Assembly: GCF_947492555.1 (NCBI RefSeq)
Contig: NZ_CANLNE010000002.1
Coordinates: forward strand, 921,501 to 985,500
Direction: 5' to 3'
DNA: 64,000 nt
Origin: an uncultured Roseobacter sp.
Lineage (GTDB): Bacteria; Pseudomonadota; Alphaproteobacteria; Rhodobacterales; Rhodobacteraceae
Position numbers and translations under genes: made by a program. Under the pieces are notes generated by a model, which worked only from the letters and a program-made list of their open reading frames with translations, was not told the DNA's origin and did no database searches. Every line of letters begins with the position of its first letter. Positions within the stretch are counted from its first letter, which is position 1. Below are positions 34,446 to 43,116 of this stretch, in pieces.

Positions 34446-34903
34446 CGGGATTCGATATCGCCCGCGCGCAGGTGTCGGAGGGCGATGTCGCCACACTACT
34501 GGACCGACACTTTGAGCTGATGCGCTCCCAGTCTCCTGCCGAGAGCTGTCACGTCTTGCCGTCTGAAGACCTCGCCGCTGATGATATCTCGCTTTTCGCC
34601 TTGAGGGATCATGGTCAGATTCTTGCTATTGGTGCTCTCCGCAGTTTTGGTGACTGGGGTGAATTGAAATCCATGCATACCGCGCAAGAAGCACGGGGTC
34701 GCGGCGCGGGGCGGGCGATGGTGGCGGCTCTGATGCAAGAGGCCCGTGCACTTGGGTTGAAACACCTCAACCTTGAGACCGGATCCGGAGATGAGCACCT
34801 GGCCGCTCGAAAGCTCTATGAGAAAGCCGGTTTTTCAGAATGCCCGCCATTTGGCGACTACGTTGACGATCCGCTGAGTGTTTTCATGACGCGCGCGCTC
34901 TAA
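34433..34903 (+). CDS. GNAT-family N-acetyltransferase
   Basis: This 156-residue acetyltransferase has the acetyl-CoA loop [20 protein letters not shown] (about residues 84-103) and C-terminal [20 protein letters not shown], which resembles the YafP/ElaA-like group acting on small amines or peptides. The start overlaps the complex I accessory gene by 13 bases, so the two are translationally linked. The substrate is unknown. Confidence 0.88.
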   Translation: MDTLTGFDIARAQVSEGDVATLLDRHFELMRSQSPAESCHVLPSEDLAADDISLFALRDHGQILAIGALRSFGDWGELKSMHTAQEARGRGAGRAMVAALMQEARALGLKHLNLETGSGDEHLAARKLYEKAGFSECPPFGDYVDDPLSVFMTRAL

Positions 34904-34906
34904 GAC

Positions 34907-34935
34907 TTGCACGATGCGGCGCGCTGCGGCATGTA
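34907..34935 (+). promoter_or_regulatory. Candidate tRNA-Arg promoter
   Basis: TTGCAC (34907-34912) and CATGTA (34930-34935) lie 17 bases apart, about ten bases before the tRNA start. Both boxes are moderate matches. Confidence 0.35.
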
Positions 34936-34945
34936 CGGCAACAGC

Positions 34946-35022
34946 GGTCCCTTAGCTCAACTGGATAGAGCAGCTGACTTCTAATCAGCAGGTTGAGGGT
35001 TCGAGTCCTTCAGGGATCGCCA
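34946..35022 (+). tRNA. tRNA-Arg (anticodon TCT)
   Basis: A full cloverleaf can be drawn: acceptor stem GGTCCCT/AGGGATC (one G-T pair), D arm GCTC/GAGC, anticodon stem GCTGA/TCAGC with loop CTTCTAA (anticodon TCT), 5-base variable loop, T stem GAGGG/CCTTC with TTCGAGT loop, discriminator G and an encoded CCA (35020-35022). It reads AGA codons. The next gene is on the opposite strand; there is no sign of an integrated element at its 3' end. Confidence 0.96.
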
Positions 35023-35082
35023 CTCAACCGGGTATCCAGTCATGACGCGCGGGTGTAATCAGGGTAGGCAGCAGGTGCACAC

Positions 35083-35340
35083 CTATTTTCGCTCGAAATT
35101 CAGGATGGCTGTAATCAGGCCGATCAAGGCGGCAATCAGCGAAACAACCGCTGTCACGAAAGCAATTGTCAAAACGACGGTATTGGCATCGCCCGCGCTG
35201 TCCTCGTGAAAGGCGCGCTCCATAAATCCAGAATCCTTCAGAGTTTCCCAAAAGACCAAGCAGGAGACGGCAAAAAGGACCATCAGAACAAATAGAACAG
35301 TTGGTTTCGCCAGATTTCGCACCGTCGCGCTTTCGCTCAC
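35083..35340 (-). CDS. Small membrane protein
   Basis: This 85-residue protein is unrecognised. It has two hydrophobic segments (about residues 13-32 and 55-80) separated by an acidic loop. The GTG start has no clear RBS, so the call is weak; the well-formed pair of membrane segments with a charged loop and positive ends is the main support. It lies between tRNA-Arg and the AEC transporter. Confidence 0.45.
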   Translation of the reverse strand: MSESATVRNLAKPTVLFVLMVLFAVSCLVFWETLKDSGFMERAFHEDSAGDANTVVLTIAFVTAVVSLIAALIGLITAILNFERK

Positions 35341-35415
35341 TTATCTACATCAAACTGGGGTCTGTGGTTCAGGCGGTCAAGCCGGATGATGCAGCTCGAT
35401 TTCAACTCAGGCAAC

Positions 35416-36297
35416 TCACAAAACGATGCTCAGTAACACGGGCAGCGTCAGGATCGACAGCAATGTTGATACGACAACAAGACCTGCAACCGCTTGCGCG
35501 TCAGCGCCATATTTCTCGGCGATCAGATAGCTGGTGACGGCGGCAGGGGCCGCAAGCTGGAGAACCAAGATGCCAAAGGCAACGTCGGGCAGTTCGAACC
35601 AGACACCGATGGTCCAAGCGATGACGACGCAGAGGCTGGTTTTTGTAAGGGCAATCAGGAACGAACGGCCAAGGTTGTTGGGCGTCAGCCGGGCTACCGC
35701 TACGCCCAAGGTGACAAGCATCAGCGGGATCGCCATCTGACCCACAAGCGAAATGGTGTTGGTGACAAAAACCGGCGTTTGCCAGCCCTGCCACAGAAAC
35801 AATGCGCCCAGTAACGTTGCGGCGACCATGGGTTCCTTGAACATGGCAAGGGGTGAACTCGCCTTCGAGACAATCCAGACGCCAAAGGTAAAGGCGTAGA
35901 TTGCGGACACTGCAAAAACGACGACAGCATATCCCAAACCTTCATCTCCGTAAGCAAAGAAGGCCAGAGGTAGTCCAATATTGCCGGTGTTTCCCATGAC
36001 GATCGGCGCCAGATAGGTCCGTATTTCCAGGTTGGCCAGCCGCACGATCGCCCAAGCGGCGATTGTGGCGATCACGTACCCAGCTATCGCCGCGAGACTG
36101 ATGCGTGACAGCGCATCCGTTGGAATTTCCGTTTCCATGAGGGCAACAAAAATGAGTGCGGGGACTGCCAGCGTCATTGATAGCCGTGTGACGAATTGAA
36201 CCCGGTACTCAAACCCGAGTTTCACCCAGACAAAGCCAATTGCGGCGAGAAGGAAAACCGGCGCGGTAATTTCGACAACTTTCAGAAACAAGTCCAC
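35416..36297 (-). CDS. AEC family transporter
   Basis: This 293-residue inner-membrane protein of the auxin-efflux-carrier family has ten predicted helices. Family motifs are the N-terminal PVFLLAAIGFVWVKLG, the conserved GNTGNIGLPLAFFAYG (about residues 102-117) and the late LQLAAPAAVTSYLIAEKYG. Bacterial members carry organic acids such as malate or malonate, or unknown metabolites. It is apparently monocistronic. The 225 bases upstream hold nothing I can identify. Confidence 0.9.
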   Translation of the reverse strand: MDLFLKVVEITAPVFLLAAIGFVWVKLGFEYRVQFVTRLSMTLAVPALIFVALMETEIPTDALSRISLAAIAGYVIATIAAWAIVRLANLEIRTYLAPIVMGNTGNIGLPLAFFAYGDEGLGYAVVVFAVSAIYAFTFGVWIVSKASSPLAMFKEPMVAATLLGALFLWQGWQTPVFVTNTISLVGQMAIPLMLVTLGVAVARLTPNNLGRSFLIALTKTSLCVVIAWTIGVWFELPDVAFGILVLQLAAPAAVTSYLIAEKYGADAQAVAGLVVVSTLLSILTLPVLLSIVL

Positions 36298-36522
36298 GAC
36301 GCCGTTTTTCCCAGTATTGGTCTACCTGCCTGACAGACCTAGTTTGGTTCGTTTGCAAATGGCAACCGGTATTGGACGTTAATGCGGTGAAATGGATGCC
36401 GCAGGCAGTGTAGAGTCTTTTGCCAAAGCCATCGTTGCCCATTGGCCTATTATCCTGCACCACGATCAACGTGGCACCAATGCTTTGGGCTGGGCTGCGT
36501 TCCCGGCGGGAAACGGGCCGGG

Positions 36523-37491
36523 CTATTTATCAGCCGTGACCGCGATGACTGCTTTCATGGGGAAGTGATCCGATCCTATGTGTTCCAGCCGGTCGAAGGT
36601 GGCAAGATCCAAGCCTTCTGTCAGATAGAGCTGATCGATCGGAAACCGCATCAGCCATGAGTTCGCGTCAAAGCTGGAAAGCATCCCGCGACCAACCCTC
36701 GGATCTCTGAAATTGCCATATTCCTTGAACCGTTCTGCCGTCCAGGACCAGGCAACATCGTTGAAATCTCCCATGGCCACCACGGGCAGGTAGGTACGAT
36801 CCGCAAGCAGTGCTGCACGCTTGATCTGGGCATCCCGCGCCTCGGTGTCGTTGCCCGGAACCGGGGGCCTGGGGTGCAGCCCAACAAAGAAAAAGCCACC
36901 GGTCGGTGTTTCGAGCTCGGCCAGTATTGTGGGGGTTTCATCGTCGCTCAAAAAGACGGTTTCAGCCCGGCGCGCGGGCAGGCGCGTGGCGAAAATCAAA
37001 CCGTAGTGGTTCACCAGGGGATGCAGAACAACCGTTTCGTAACGGGCAAGCTGTTCTTCGAGTGCGCTTGCCCAGACCGCGTCCGTCTCCATCAGGAAAA
37101 GCACATCCGGGTCTTCACGATCAATCAACTGGCGGAGCTTGTAGTGCTCGGTGTTTTCCATCAGCACGTTGATGGACAGCAACGAAACGCGATCTTCCTC
37201 CGGTATGCCGGATGTCAGAGCGATCTCGGTTTTGGCAAGCGGACTGTAGGGGTAAATGCGCACTGCTTGATAGATTGCGCAACCGACCAGGACGATTGCC
37301 GCAATCTGTGTCCACGTATTGAAAAGCAACAGGCCGATAACCGCAGCGACAACCGCCGCACAGGCAATATGCAGTCGCGGAAAATCCCAGCCCCGCACCC
37401 ACCACTGCGCGCCGTTCGTCAGCGGTGCAAGGGTAGTGAACACCACCGCAACAGCGAGCAACCAGAAAAGGAAGACAAAGATCAGTTGCAT
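36523..37491 (-). CDS. Membrane-anchored endonuclease/exonuclease/phosphatase-family protein
   Basis: This 322-residue protein has three hydrophobic segments in its first 80 residues, then an EEP domain: LLSINVLMEN (Asn, about residue 107), DPDVLFLMETD (Glu, about 135), GLHPRP, MGDFNDVAWSW (about 244-254) and the closing HIGSDHFPM (about 305). Catalytic residues are intact. The domain probably faces the periplasm; it could be a lipid-phosphate or nucleotide phosphodiesterase rather than a DNase. It follows the gtr cassette on the same strand after about 110 bases. Confidence 0.88.
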   Translation of the reverse strand: MQLIFVFLFWLLAVAVVFTTLAPLTNGAQWWVRGWDFPRLHIACAAVVAAVIGLLLFNTWTQIAAIVLVGCAIYQAVRIYPYSPLAKTEIALTSGIPEEDRVSLLSINVLMENTEHYKLRQLIDREDPDVLFLMETDAVWASALEEQLARYETVVLHPLVNHYGLIFATRLPARRAETVFLSDDETPTILAELETPTGGFFFVGLHPRPPVPGNDTEARDAQIKRAALLADRTYLPVVAMGDFNDVAWSWTAERFKEYGNFRDPRVGRGMLSSFDANSWLMRFPIDQLYLTEGLDLATFDRLEHIGSDHFPMKAVIAVTADK

Positions 37492-37601
37492 CCGGGGCGT
37501 ACTCTGTTTGCGGCAAGACAGGCAAGCACGGCGCGCCTCCCTGTGTTTTCAACGGCGGTTTACGCTATTGGTTCCCTGAGAGCAGCATAAATGTAAAGGG
37601 A

Positions 37602-39080
37602 TCAACCGTTCGGCGTCCATGCACCTGTGGTCGCACCGTTCAGACCGACCTCGCCCGGGTCGTCGACCTCACGGATCACGAGGACGGTTTTGCCGTCGAT
37701 CTGACCTACGTGCCAGTCGGACGTGGCTTGTGCCAGAGCAGCCGCCCTGTCGAGGTTTGAGCAATCCACACCCTCGCTGTCGCACAGCAGCGGCTCCTGA
37801 CCGGTTAGCTGCGTGATCCGGAAAAACAGGGCAAAGTTCGACTGGATCGAGGCGCTCATCCCTGCCTCGCTGTGTACGGCCCTGCCGAGGACGTAGTAGG
37901 GGGCGGGAAGGGCGGCGAGATCCTCGGCGCTCTGCCGGGTTTGCCCCTGCCACTCATGATAGAGGGTGTAGCGCTTGTGCGCCTGCGCACCGTAGCTGAA
38001 CAGGACCACCACAATCGCAGCGACACCCAGTCGGGCTGCTGAAGCTCCCCGGTCGTTCAATACCTGGATGCCGCGTACGACGATCACTGCGTAAAAGATC
38101 CAGAAGAAGATCAGTGCACGTGCTGGCACGACGATCCCCAGCTTGACGGCCTGTAGGGTGATGAGCGCAATACCGGTGAGCAGCCCGGCATAGAGATACA
38201 GGACCTCAAGCGGCGCGCGCTGTGCGAGCACGACGGTTGCCAGAACAAGGGCGATGACATGGGCAAAGAACACGCTGTTGGATGCAAAGCTTGATTTGCC
38301 GAAGAAGAGGATGAACGTCTCTTGCGCGGCGCCCAGGTTCCCCCACATCTCAGAGAAGCTGCCCGCAGGGACGGCTTGTCGCCACTCGGCCAAGGGAATG
38401 CCGAAGATACCGTGGAAGTACCAGTTGAGGGCGTAGGTGATCAGGATCGCTCCGACGAAACTGGCGCCGAACAGCACCATCAGCCAGAACAGATCCCGGA
38501 CCGAACGGTTGCGCGTGCGCATCAGGCACAGGGCCAGAAGCAGGAGCGGGTAGGTGGTATAGGCCATCAGCGCAGGCACGGTGAAGACCGGCAGCAGCAT
38601 GCGCGATGTCCGTTCCGAGCATTTGCAGACAATCACGGCATAGATCGCGATGATGGCGATGCCCAATTGCAGCGTGTTGAACCATAGCGAAATCAGGGTG
38701 GCCGGCGGGGTCAGCAGCACCAGCGCCGCCAACAATACGCTCATCAGGGTGATGCGCTGTCCGGGCGCAGCCAATACCGCGATGCTGGCTGCGAAGATGG
38801 CCCAGCAGATCTGGTAGACGGCGAAGTTCAACCACGAGGGTGTGATGATCTCGCGCAGATGCCAGATGTAGTTGATCCAGCGCCCCTCATGGAGTGTTTT
38901 GTGATAAAAGGCGTCACCGTATCCCAGCAAAGCGGGGAAGTCATCGTGACGGATCATCGGATCAATCAGATTGGGCAGAGAGATCACAAAGATAAACGCC
39001 AGCGAGATCCATAAGACGGGCCCGATGCTGAACCGCTCTGGCGCACCGGTCTGTGCCATATCCGTACCCCCCATCGTCAT
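37602..39080 (-). CDS. GtrII-like polytopic glucosyltransferase
   Basis: This 492-residue inner-membrane protein has about ten helices. Its first periplasmic loop carries MIRHDDFPALLGYG and HEGRWINYIWHLRE, matching the acidic pair and GRW motif of the Glucos_trans_II (GtrII) family, which transfers a sugar from undecaprenyl-phosphate to the O-antigen. A C-terminal periplasmic domain follows. Its ATG overlaps the methyltransferase stop by ATGA; 43 upstream codons of the open frame lie inside the methyltransferase gene and were excluded. As the type-specific member of the cassette, its acceptor sugar cannot be told. Confidence 0.82.
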   Translation of the reverse strand: MTMGGTDMAQTGAPERFSIGPVLWISLAFIFVISLPNLIDPMIRHDDFPALLGYGDAFYHKTLHEGRWINYIWHLREIITPSWLNFAVYQICWAIFAASIAVLAAPGQRITLMSVLLAALVLLTPPATLISLWFNTLQLGIAIIAIYAVIVCKCSERTSRMLLPVFTVPALMAYTTYPLLLLALCLMRTRNRSVRDLFWLMVLFGASFVGAILITYALNWYFHGIFGIPLAEWRQAVPAGSFSEMWGNLGAAQETFILFFGKSSFASNSVFFAHVIALVLATVVLAQRAPLEVLYLYAGLLTGIALITLQAVKLGIVVPARALIFFWIFYAVIVVRGIQVLNDRGASAARLGVAAIVVVLFSYGAQAHKRYTLYHEWQGQTRQSAEDLAALPAPYYVLGRAVHSEAGMSASIQSNFALFFRITQLTGQEPLLCDSEGVDCSNLDRAAALAQATSDWHVGQIDGKTVLVIREVDDPGEVGLNGATTGAWTPNG

Positions 39081-39853
39081 CAGGCTGACGCGCGTTCGGA
39101 ACGACCGCCGAACCGTGCACGGGCTGCGAGCACTGCCGCGCGCAGCTTTGCGATCTGGGTCACGGTGTTGCGCGGCAAATGCGACACGATTGCACAGCGC
39201 AACCGCCACATCGTGTCGCCCCCGTTTTCAACGCGCTGTCCTTGTGGCAGTTCGTGGCGCAAGATTTCCTGCGGCAAGCCTGCGCGTCCGGCGTCGTTCA
39301 CGTAGAGAATGGCGTTGTAGCGATACCATGGTGCCACGTCGCGATTGTCCTGAAGATGGGGTCGCACGCAGTCATAGGCGCGGTAGCCGCGGGCGGCAAA
39401 AAGCGCCTGCCAGTACGACAATGGCTGTTCGTTGATGTGAAATTCACCCCCCTGCCCAACAACGGCAGCGGAAAACAGCACACGATCCGAAGCGGCGGTC
39501 AGACTGTCCACCAGCGTCTCGGAAGCAGACTCGGGCAGGTGTTCACCCACTTCGAGGCTCTGGGCCAGATCAAACCGGCGGTCGGTTTTCAACGGCGCAG
39601 TCAGATCGGTGGGCAGAAAGGCGTCCTTTGCAATGTCGAGATTTTCAGGATCGACGTAGTCGCCGTCTGCGCCCAGTACATCCGTCGCGCCCGCGCGCTG
39701 CCATTCGTTGAGCCAAACGCCTCGGCCACAGCCAAGATCAATAACGCTTTCGGGGCGTAACAGCGGGTACAGAAGCTTGGTGAAGCTTTGTGCGGAGGCG
39801 CGTGCGCTTTGATTGATGTAGTCGAAAAACGTGTCGTTGTAGACATGGGTCAT
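39080..39853 (-). CDS. SAM-dependent methyltransferase in the gtr cassette
   Basis: This 257-residue class I methyltransferase has SAM motif I at VIDLGCGRGVWLNEW (about residues 34-48), an acidic GADGDYVDPE in motif II position, and LAQSLEVGEHL as motif IV. The C-terminal 50 residues are basic. The start ATG overlaps the gtrA stop and its stop overlaps the gtrII start, so all are one operon. A soluble methyltransferase inside a gtr cassette suggests methylation of the sugar or its nucleotide precursor. Phage-type gtrABC cassettes lack this gene. Confidence 0.85.
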   Translation of the reverse strand: MTHVYNDTFFDYINQSARASAQSFTKLLYPLLRPESVIDLGCGRGVWLNEWQRAGATDVLGADGDYVDPENLDIAKDAFLPTDLTAPLKTDRRFDLAQSLEVGEHLPESASETLVDSLTAASDRVLFSAAVVGQGGEFHINEQPLSYWQALFAARGYRAYDCVRPHLQDNRDVAPWYRYNAILYVNDAGRAGLPQEILRHELPQGQRVENGGDTMWRLRCAIVSHLPRNTVTQIAKLRAAVLAARARFGGRSERASA

Positions 39854-40239
39854 GACAGGTTTCCTTTGGTGTGCTGTTGTTTTGCAAAGACCCAGATGGT
39901 CATGAGAATGTAGTTTTGGACGGGCAGAACGACCGTGACAGTCGCAGCTGCCACCCAATCGGCGATCCCAAGGGCGGGGCCAATCACACCGGTGATCAGG
40001 CCGGAGGCAACAAAGCCGAGGCCAACCATCACCACGAAGCGTAGCACCTGTTGCGGATCATCCAGCCGTTTGCCGAATGTGAATCCAGCCTGCCCAACAT
40101 ATTGCAGGCAAATTGCCAGCAGGAAGGCCAGACCGTTGGCAAATCCGCGCGCCATCCCCAGCTGCAGGAACCCGAGGTACAGCAGGAAGTAAACAAGGGC
40201 GACGAGTCCGCCGATCAGGGCAAAACGAAGGACGTGCAT
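39850..40239 (-). CDS. gtrA: GtrA-family membrane protein (putative lipid-linked sugar flippase)
   Basis: This 129-residue GtrA family protein has four helices (residues about 6-26, 32-50, 68-90 and 97-118) with FALIGGLVALVYFLLY at the N-terminus and a typical basic C-terminus. GtrA is thought to flip undecaprenyl-phosphate-glucose to the periplasmic face. It overlaps gtrB by one base (TAATG), and the following methyltransferase by four bases. Confidence 0.9.
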   Translation of the reverse strand: MHVLRFALIGGLVALVYFLLYLGFLQLGMARGFANGLAFLLAICLQYVGQAGFTFGKRLDDPQQVLRFVVMVGLGFVASGLITGVIGPALGIADWVAAATVTVVLPVQNYILMTIWVFAKQQHTKGNLS

Positions 40240-41189
40240 TACGCAGACTTTCGCATGGTGACTGGAGTGGCATCGCGCAGCTCTTCGCTGACAAAGTACA
40301 GCGGGCGGTTCTTGGCTTCCACGTAGAGCCGCCCAATGTATTCGCCCATAATGCCCAGCGTCAGCAGTTGCACACCCGAGAAGAAGCTGATCGCCAGCAC
40401 CACCGAAGCCCAGCCGGGGGCGGTCTGGTAGAGGATCAGCGAATAGGCGACATAGATTGCCATCAGCGCGGTAATGCCCAGGCTGGCGAACGAGAGGCGC
40501 GTGGCAAGCTTAAGTGGCTTGGTCGAGAAGGATGTCATCGCGTCGATGGCAAAGCGCATCATCGCGCGGAAGGGGTATTTTGTCTCACCGATGGTACGCG
40601 GCGCGCGGGTGTATTCGATTCCGATCTGCCGGAACCCGGCCCAGGCGAACATACCGCGGATAAAGCGCGACCGTTCCGGCATTGCCAGCACCGCGTCCAG
40701 CGTCTTGCGGCTCACCAGACGGAAGTCGCCGGTGTCGCGCGGGATCGGCACATCGGACATGGTATTCAGGAGGCGGTAGAACAGATAGGCGGTTGCGCGT
40801 TTGAAGATGGTCTCTCCCTGACGTTCGATCCGGCGTCCGTAGACCACGTCATACCCTCGATCCATCATCAGCATCATGTCAGAAAGCAATTCCGGGGGAT
40901 CCTGCAGGTCGGCGTCCAGCATCATGATCCGCTCGCCCTTCGCTGCTTCCAAGCCAGCGGTCAGCGCGATCTGGTGGCCGCGGTTTGCCGAAAGCCTGAC
41001 GCCGACGAGGTTTGCGCAATGCAGACAGGCATCCTGGATGGCTTCCCACGTTCCGTCGCTGGACCCATCGTCAACCAATATGATCTCGGCATCTTTTTTC
41101 CACGGCTCAATGGCGGCAGCCAGACGTTCAACCAGTGCCGGGATGACGTCCTGCTCGTTCATGCATGGAACGACGATGGAAAGGTGCAT
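40239..41189 (-). CDS. gtrB: Bactoprenol glucosyltransferase GtrB
   Basis: This is a 316-residue membrane-associated GT2 enzyme. The catalytic domain shows LSIVVPCMNEQDVIPALV, VDDGSSDGTWE, MLDADLQDPPE (about residues 90-100) and an arginine-rich R-D-TGDFRL segment. Two C-terminal helices (about residues 230-285) anchor it. It makes undecaprenyl-phosphate-glucose from UDP-glucose. The start at 41189 has GAGG upstream; a GTG at 41216 lacks an RBS. It is the first gene of the four-gene cassette. Confidence 0.92.
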   Translation of the reverse strand: MHLSIVVPCMNEQDVIPALVERLAAAIEPWKKDAEIILVDDGSSDGTWEAIQDACLHCANLVGVRLSANRGHQIALTAGLEAAKGERIMMLDADLQDPPELLSDMMLMMDRGYDVVYGRRIERQGETIFKRATAYLFYRLLNTMSDVPIPRDTGDFRLVSRKTLDAVLAMPERSRFIRGMFAWAGFRQIGIEYTRAPRTIGETKYPFRAMMRFAIDAMTSFSTKPLKLATRLSFASLGITALMAIYVAYSLILYQTAPGWASVVLAISFFSGVQLLTLGIMGEYIGRLYVEAKNRPLYFVSEELRDATPVTMRKSA

Positions 41190-41347
41190 TTGTGCCTCGC
41201 GTATTGCGCTGTTCACCAGAAACTACAAACGCAATGCGGTCGGAATATGGCAATTTTTGCTCGAAACTACGAAGATCAGGGGGCTTTATTGTCGCGTGAT
41301 TGCGAACAGACTGTTATCCAATCCATACTCATACAGGTAAAAAACCC

Positions 41348-41647
41348 TTAAATATCAAGCTCACCTACCAAAGCTGCCCAGGACGCGCCGTGCATGTCGC
41401 GGTCACCGATCGCGCCTTGCACTGTGGGGCGGGGTAAAGAAAACTTAACCACGTTCAGGTTGGGCATATCGAAGCGCTTTATGGTTTGACTATCGGCATG
41501 AAAGACGTCGGCAATTTGCGTTGTCTTGAGGTCGCGGACAACCCGGGAATAGACCTCCGCGTTGCCACAGAAGATGTCAACGGTCAGCCAGAAGGGGCCA
41601 GCGTTCTTGCTGCGGACCTTGGTGACGAGAGTGCCTAGCTCAGCCAA
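41348..41647 (-). CDS. DUF4387 protein, AtuA/DUF1446 partner
   Basis: This 99-residue DUF4387-family protein has FWLTVDIFCG (about residues 19-28) and the C-terminal SLPRPTVQGAIGDRDMHGASW. It starts with TTG overlapping the end of the DUF1446 gene by eight bases; the longer open frame upstream is the shadow of that gene. These two families occur together, as neighbours or fused, and are tied to acyclic terpene or other carboxylate catabolism. No chemistry is established. Confidence 0.85.
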   Translation of the reverse strand: MAELGTLVTKVRSKNAGPFWLTVDIFCGNAEVYSRVVRDLKTTQIADVFHADSQTIKRFDMPNLNVVKFSLPRPTVQGAIGDRDMHGASWAALVGELDI

Positions 41648-42995
41648 TGTCGATGACCTCCAGTCGGAACGCGTCCATCGGATTCTCAAGGTGCAACACG
41701 TGATGCAGTGTGAATTCGTAGACGATGCCCTGGTGCATTTCAGGCGGGGAAAAGAGGAAGGCAAATGTAGGCTGTTCCTCCTCCTGCGTCAGCGGGTGAT
41801 GAAGCAGGTAGGGGTTCAGCAGTTTGCCGATCTCAGCAGCCTGAGCCTCGGACGGCGCGGTGATGATGCCGATGACGCCGATCTCGACAGGATCGCCGGT
41901 ACGGGTCTCTAATGCGCCGAAACTGGCAGACTGGCCCATCAGCCGTATCTCAAGTCTGAAGTCTTCGGCGCAGATGTTCATTCGGTCCAGCACTTTGGCG
42001 GTGCATTTCGTTACGATGTCATCTGCCCAAGCAGCGGCATTTGCGACGTATCGTGGGTCTCGAAGAAGCGCCATGACAACAGTGCGTGCGCCTGCGGGCC
42101 GGGCGCCTTCGAGCTTGACGGTGTAGCGGTCCGAGGGCACCCACTTGGAACCTTCGACCCGCACGGAAGTGTCATTGAGGGCGGTGTAGCTGGCCGCAGT
42201 TACGTCCAGATGCCCGCCCGGTTCATGCAGGATGAATGGGTCGGAATTCTCGTAGAGCATGTGCGCCGAGACGGTGTGTGGGCTGGCATGCGCGCCGTCC
42301 GCAAGGGGCGTGACGGTGAAGCCGGTGGTGTCGAAGTCGATCAGAATGACGCCGGACTGCGGGTTCGTGGCGCAGAGCGCGCCGCATTCGCCGATCTTGG
42401 CGCCGTGCCAGGCTCCGCCCGCGTGACACCCCTGCATCAGCGGTAAGGCGGCTATGATCGCAGTGTCGGTGGTGCGCCCGGCGATGATGATATCCGCACC
42501 GGTTTCGATAGCGGCGGCGATCTGCTCGATGCCTGCAAGGGCCACAATGTTGGCGCAGGCGCGGATGTCTGTCGTGCTGACCTCCGGGGCGCCCGGCAGA
42601 GGTGTTATTTCTCCGGCCTCGAAGCTCTGCGCGATGCGGTCTGGGTCTTGGGAAGAGCGCAGGACCGCCACTTTCAGAGTTGTGCCATGCTCTGACGCAA
42701 TCTCGCGAGTGATGTCGAGCATCCAGTCCACTGCGCTGTCGGTGCCGCAGGTGCCTGCGGTTCCAATGACCAGAGGTACGCCCGCCTTGGCACGGGCAGC
42801 CATCAACCCGGCCCACTCCAGTTTGGTTGAGGCGCGAGCGTATTTCGATACGCCGCGTCCCAGGTAGGAAGGCCCGCTGTCGGTTGATCCACCGTCGATG
42901 GCGATGATATCCGGCTTGGCGGCAAGGCCACGGGCCAGTGCCTCGGGGTCATAGTTGAGACCGAGCGCGCCAGAAGGGATCAAAACCCTGGTCAT
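41640..42995 (-). CDS. AtuA family protein (DUF1446)
   Basis: This 451-residue AtuA/DUF1446 protein belongs to a family named after the Pseudomonas citronellol/geraniol catabolic cluster but widespread outside it; the reaction is unknown. Features are IAIDGGSTDSGPSYLG (about residues 33-48), VIGTAGTCGTDSAV, IIAGRTTDTAI and a C-terminal WADD motif region. The start at 42995 has GGGTGG upstream. It sits between tctA (121 bases, three hairpins) and the DUF4387 gene; a link to the substrate imported by TctCBA is an inference. Confidence 0.85.
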   Translation of the reverse strand: MTRVLIPSGALGLNYDPEALARGLAAKPDIIAIDGGSTDSGPSYLGRGVSKYARASTKLEWAGLMAARAKAGVPLVIGTAGTCGTDSAVDWMLDITREIASEHGTTLKVAVLRSSQDPDRIAQSFEAGEITPLPGAPEVSTTDIRACANIVALAGIEQIAAAIETGADIIIAGRTTDTAIIAALPLMQGCHAGGAWHGAKIGECGALCATNPQSGVILIDFDTTGFTVTPLADGAHASPHTVSAHMLYENSDPFILHEPGGHLDVTAASYTALNDTSVRVEGSKWVPSDRYTVKLEGARPAGARTVVMALLRDPRYVANAAAWADDIVTKCTAKVLDRMNICAEDFRLEIRLMGQSASFGALETRTGDPVEIGVIGIITAPSEAQAAEIGKLLNPYLLHHPLTQEEEQPTFAFLFSPPEMHQGIVYEFTLHHVLHLENPMDAFRLEVIDIG

Positions 42996-43026
42996 AGCAG
43001 CCACCCGGTGGAGGTGGGGCGGTGGG

Positions 43027-43115
43027 CCAGGGCGCAAGCGCGGGCGGGCCTTGGCCCGCCCGCGCTTGCGCCCTGGCGATGCCCGGCAAAGCCGGGCAGG
43101 ACGGCTGCGCCGTCC
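43027..43115. repeat. Three consecutive perfect hairpins between tctA and the AtuA gene
   Basis: A 24-bp perfect inverted repeat (43027-43050 with 43053-43076, 2-base centre) is followed by GCCCGGC-AAA-GCCGGGC (43081-43097) and GGACGGC-TGC-GCCGTCC (43099-43115). The last ends one base before the tctA stop triplet. There are no T tracts. Inside one operon, such stems can stabilise the upstream tctCBA message or lower expression of the distal genes. Confidence 0.85.
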
Positions 43116-43116
43116 A

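Noticed and set aside
34946-35022. tRNA-Arg as an integration site for a mobile element
   Set aside because: No integrase, no duplicated 3' tRNA fragment downstream, and the neighbouring genes look like core genes.
37602-41189. gtr cassette as part of a prophage
   Set aside because: No integrase, structural, lysis or regulatory phage genes are present on either side.
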